Positions 35,431-37,380 of a stretch of 37,380 bases of DNA are shown one piece after another. Every line of letters starts with the position of its first letter. The first letter of the stretch is position 1. The stretch comes from Pseudomonadota bacterium. Lineage in GTDB: Bacteria > Pseudomonadota > Gammaproteobacteria > Burkholderiales > Burkholderiaceae_E. Location of the stretch: contig CAUJHG010000061.1 of the NCBI GenBank assembly GCA_963204785.1, forward strand, positions 1 through 37,380, given 5' to 3'. The notes under the pieces were generated by a model. That model searched no databases, had not been told where the DNA came from, and saw nothing but the letters and a program-made list of their open reading frames with translations. The translations under genes and the position numbers were made by a program.

Positions 35431-36330
35431 ATGCGGGATGATCTGATCCGTTTTCTCGAAGGCTGGTCTGCGGAGTCGGGGTCGGTCGGACTGACCTTGC
35501 TGCGGATCTTCCTGATCCTGCTGGCGGCCTGGCTGGCGGTGCACGCATCGGGCCGCGCGGTGCGGGTGCTTCGGACCGGGATTGCCCCGCGGCTGGACGA
35601 CGCCGAGGCGGTCAAGCGTGCCGAGACCCTCGCCAGGGTGATGCGTTACCTGATCACGGTGGCGGTGTGGCTGATCGCCGGCATGCTGATCCTGAGCGAG
35701 ATCGGGGTGTCGGTCGCACCGGTGCTCGGCGCGGCAGGCGTGGCCGGGCTGGCGGTCGGATTCGGAGCGCAGAGCCTGGTGAAGGACTACTTCAGCGGCT
35801 TCTTCCTCCTGCTGGAGAACCAGATCCGCCAGGGGGACGTGGTGCAGCTCGGAAGCCACTCGGGCTTCGTCGAGAACCTGACCCTGCGTCACGTGCAGTT
35901 GCGCGATTACGATGGCAACGTGCACTTCGTGCCCAACGGCAGCATCGTCTCCGTGATCAACATGAGCCGCGGTTTCGCGCAGGCGGTGGTCGACGTGGGC
36001 GTCGGCTACGGCGAGCAGGTCGACCGTGTGATGGAGCTGATGGTCGAGGTGGGCGAGGATCTGGCTGCCGACCCGGTCTACGCGCCGAAGCTGCTGGGCC
36101 CTTTCGAAATGGCCGGAGTCGATCGCCTGTCCGAATCCTCGGTGGTCATCCGCGGCCGCTTCAGGACGGTCGCCCTCGAGCAGTGGTCGGTTCGGCGCGA
36201 ATACCTGCGCCGCTTGAAGAACGCCTTCGATGCGCACGGGGTCGAGATCCCCTCCAGGCAGCTCACGGTGCACGCAGGCGCTGTGCGGGACGCTGCACGG
36301 GCGGGCTTCCCGGTGCGACTCTCCCCCTGA
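35431..36330 (+). CDS. MscS-family mechanosensitive ion channel
   Basis: Tension-gated inner-membrane channel that releases solutes on hypo-osmotic shock. From the ATG at 35431 (GAGGAG 8 bp upstream) the product has 299 residues. TM1 is about 24-42, TM2 about 70-91, and the pore-lining TM3 about 94-128 (VLGAAGVAGLAVGFGAQSLV followed by KDYFSGFFLLLEN), with the Gly/Ala packing typical of MscS. The cytoplasmic beta domain includes IRQGDVVQLGSHSGFVENLT and VHFVPNGSIVSVINMSRG. It lies 46 bp after the GH15 gene on the same strand, so they are probably co-transcribed. The length is near E. coli MscS (286). Confidence 0.94.
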   Translation: MRDDLIRFLEGWSAESGSVGLTLLRIFLILLAAWLAVHASGRAVRVLRTGIAPRLDDAEAVKRAETLARVMRYLITVAVWLIAGMLILSEIGVSVAPVLGAAGVAGLAVGFGAQSLVKDYFSGFFLLLENQIRQGDVVQLGSHSGFVENLTLRHVQLRDYDGNVHFVPNGSIVSVINMSRGFAQAVVDVGVGYGEQVDRVMELMVEVGEDLAADPVYAPKLLGPFEMAGVDRLSESSVVIRGRFRTVALEQWSVRREYLRRLKNAFDAHGVEIPSRQLTVHAGAVRDAARAGFPVRLSP

Positions 36331-36395
36331 AGAGGCCCTGTTCCGCCGCCGTGCCCCCGATGGGAGCGCGGCGGTCGCGGCCGGGAGCGTCCGCA

Positions 36396-36421
36396 GGCGC
36401 GGCGGCCCGGGCCGCCGCGCC
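36396..36421. terminator. Perfect 26-bp palindrome between convergent mscS-like and EAL genes
   Basis: 13-bp arms with no spacer, all G and C, lie 2 bp after the stop of the leftward EAL gene and 65 bp after the mscS-like stop. No U-run is present on either side. The location suggests a bidirectional transcript end. Confidence 0.5.
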
Positions 36422-36423
36422 GC

Positions 36424-37380
36424 TCAGGCGCCGACCTGCATGTGGCGCTGCGCGGCCTCGCTGGTGCGCTCCCAGCGACGCTCCTCGGCGAACAGCACCT
36501 CGAGCGGCACTGGAGTCCCGATCAGTTCGCCCTGCACGTACTCGATCCCGAGCAGGCGCAGGCGGTCGTAGATCTCCTGGTTGTGCACGTGTTCGGCGAT
36601 CGTGCGCACCTCGAGCCGGCGGGCGACCCGCACCGTCGAGAGCACGATCTCCTCGTCGATCGGATTGCTCATCAGGTTGCGGATGAAGGAGCCGTCGATC
36701 TTCAGGTAATCGAGCGGCAGGCTGCGCAGATTCGAGAACGAACCGACGCCCGAGCCGAAATCGTCGAGTGCGAAGCGGCAGCCCATGCCGTGCAGCACCC
36801 CGACGAAGCGCCGCGCGTGGTCGAGGTTGGCCACGACCGCGTTCTCGGTCATCTCGAAGCACAGCTGCGAGGGCGCGAGCCCCGAGCGGTCGAGCCCGTC
36901 GACGACGAACTCCAGGAACTGCGTGTCGCCGAGGGTCTGTCCCGAGACGTTGATCGCCACGCAGCGGCCCTGCGGCACCTGCAGCGTGCCGTCGACGATC
37001 GCATCCAGGGTCTGCTGCACGACCCAGCGGTCGATCAGGCCCATGAGGCGGTAACGCTCGGCGGCGCGGATGAATTCCAGCGGCTGCACCTCGGCGCCGG
37101 TCTCGTCCTTCATGCGCACCAGCACCTCGAGCGCCGGGCCGTCGCTGCTGCCGCCGGCGGCGACCACGGCCGGCACGATCGGCTGCACGTAGAGCTCGAA
37201 GCGCTGATCCCTGAGCGCCGACTGCAGCTTCTGCAGCCACTGGATCTCGCCGGTCGAGCGCGCCAGCGCTTCGTCGCGGGCCGAATAGACGACGACGCGG
37301 CCGGCGCCCTGGCGCTTGGCCATGTAGCAGGCGCTGTCGGCGGCGGCGAGCGAATCCTCGACCGAGCTGCTCTCGCGCGC
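36424..37380 (-). CDS. GGDEF-EAL cyclic-di-GMP protein, C-terminal part (5' end outside window)
   Basis: The frame runs off the right edge. The first visible residues (VEDSLAAADSACYMAKRQG then AGRVVVY) are the end of a GGDEF domain. A linker (GEIQWLQKLQSALRDQRFEL) leads to a full EAL phosphodiesterase domain. Catalytic positions: Glu in LEVLVRM (EVL instead of EAL), Asn in AINVSGQTL, Glu in FEMTENAV, the DDFGSG pair, Lys in YLKIDGSF, Glu in IAEHVHN and Gln in YVQGELIGTP. All metal-binding and catalytic residues appear present, so cyclic-di-GMP hydrolysis is plausible. Activity of the GGDEF half cannot be judged because its motif is outside the window. Confidence 0.9.
   Translation of the reverse strand, partial: ARESSSVEDSLAAADSACYMAKRQGAGRVVVYSARDEALARSTGEIQWLQKLQSALRDQRFELYVQPIVPAVVAAGGSSDGPALEVLVRMKDETGAEVQPLEFIRAAERYRLMGLIDRWVVQQTLDAIVDGTLQVPQGRCVAINVSGQTLGDTQFLEFVVDGLDRSGLAPSQLCFEMTENAVVANLDHARRFVGVLHGMGCRFALDDFGSGVGSFSNLRSLPLDYLKIDGSFIRNLMSNPIDEEIVLSTVRVARRLEVRTIAEHVHNQEIYDRLRLLGIEYVQGELIGTPVPLEVLFAEERRWERTSEAAQRHMQVGA

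Noticed and set aside
33282..35615. Minus-strand extension of the otsA frame up to 35615
   Set aside because: Upstream of the ATG at 33281 it is antisense to the GH15 gene and low in protein-like features; the ribosome-binding site and membrane segment fit 33281.

Overview
The window is chromosomal DNA from a GC-rich Gram-negative bacterium, most likely a betaproteobacterium of the Burkholderiales type. The inference rests on strong G/C third-position use, on the gene order ftsK-lolA-rarA-serS, on the order thrS-infC-rpmI-rplT-pheS-pheT-ihfA-merR-tRNA(Pro), and on protein families such as DUF1631, SelO, LolA and OtsA/OtsB. I see no phage, insertion sequence, CRISPR array or replication origin. 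It reads as core genome with several accessory insertions.

Left part (1-8260): the end of a Crp/Fnr-type regulator, then ftsK (DNA translocase), lolA (lipoprotein chaperone), a D-threonine/3-hydroxyaspartate aldolase-like gene inserted in the conserved block, rarA (replication-recombination ATPase) and serS. pncA converges on serS with overlapping 3' ends, followed by tRNA-Ser(CGA).

Middle part (8379-21682): a mixed metabolic region. It holds a UDP-glucuronate decarboxylase-like epimerase, a crotonase coupled to a urea-transporter gene, a YdhR-like small protein, a 76-codon unknown, a second crotonase lacking both usual catalytic glutamates, selO (protein AMPylase), a SIMPL-domain protein, a small gene that may be leaderless, a large DUF1631 protein behind a near-perfect sigma-54 promoter motif, and a divergently arranged ABC ATPase/permease pair of FbpC/FbpB type. 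The ATPase gene has a run of ten C near its 5' end.

Translation operon (21700-30251): tRNA-Val(GAC) with its own terminator, then a promoter, a leader carrying a short peptide ORF and an intrinsic terminator with a competing antiterminator (a candidate attenuator), then thrS, infC (non-canonical AUA start), rpmI, rplT, pheS, pheT, ihfA, a MerR-type regulator and tRNA-Pro(GGG).

Right part (30230-37380): an osmotic-stress and trehalose cluster. otsA and otsB run leftward. OtsA is fused to an N-terminal two-transmembrane, sensor-like module. Divergent to them are a GH15 enzyme (candidate trehalase) and an MscS-type channel. Two near-identical palindromes spaced exactly 22 bp lie over the predicted otsA promoter. 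The window ends inside a GGDEF-EAL cyclic-di-GMP protein gene.

The most novel-looking items are the thrS leader attenuator, the membrane-anchored OtsA with its tandem operator, the homopolymeric tract between the two ABC genes, and the sigma-54 motif before the DUF1631 gene. All functional statements come from motif recognition by eye; no searches were run.
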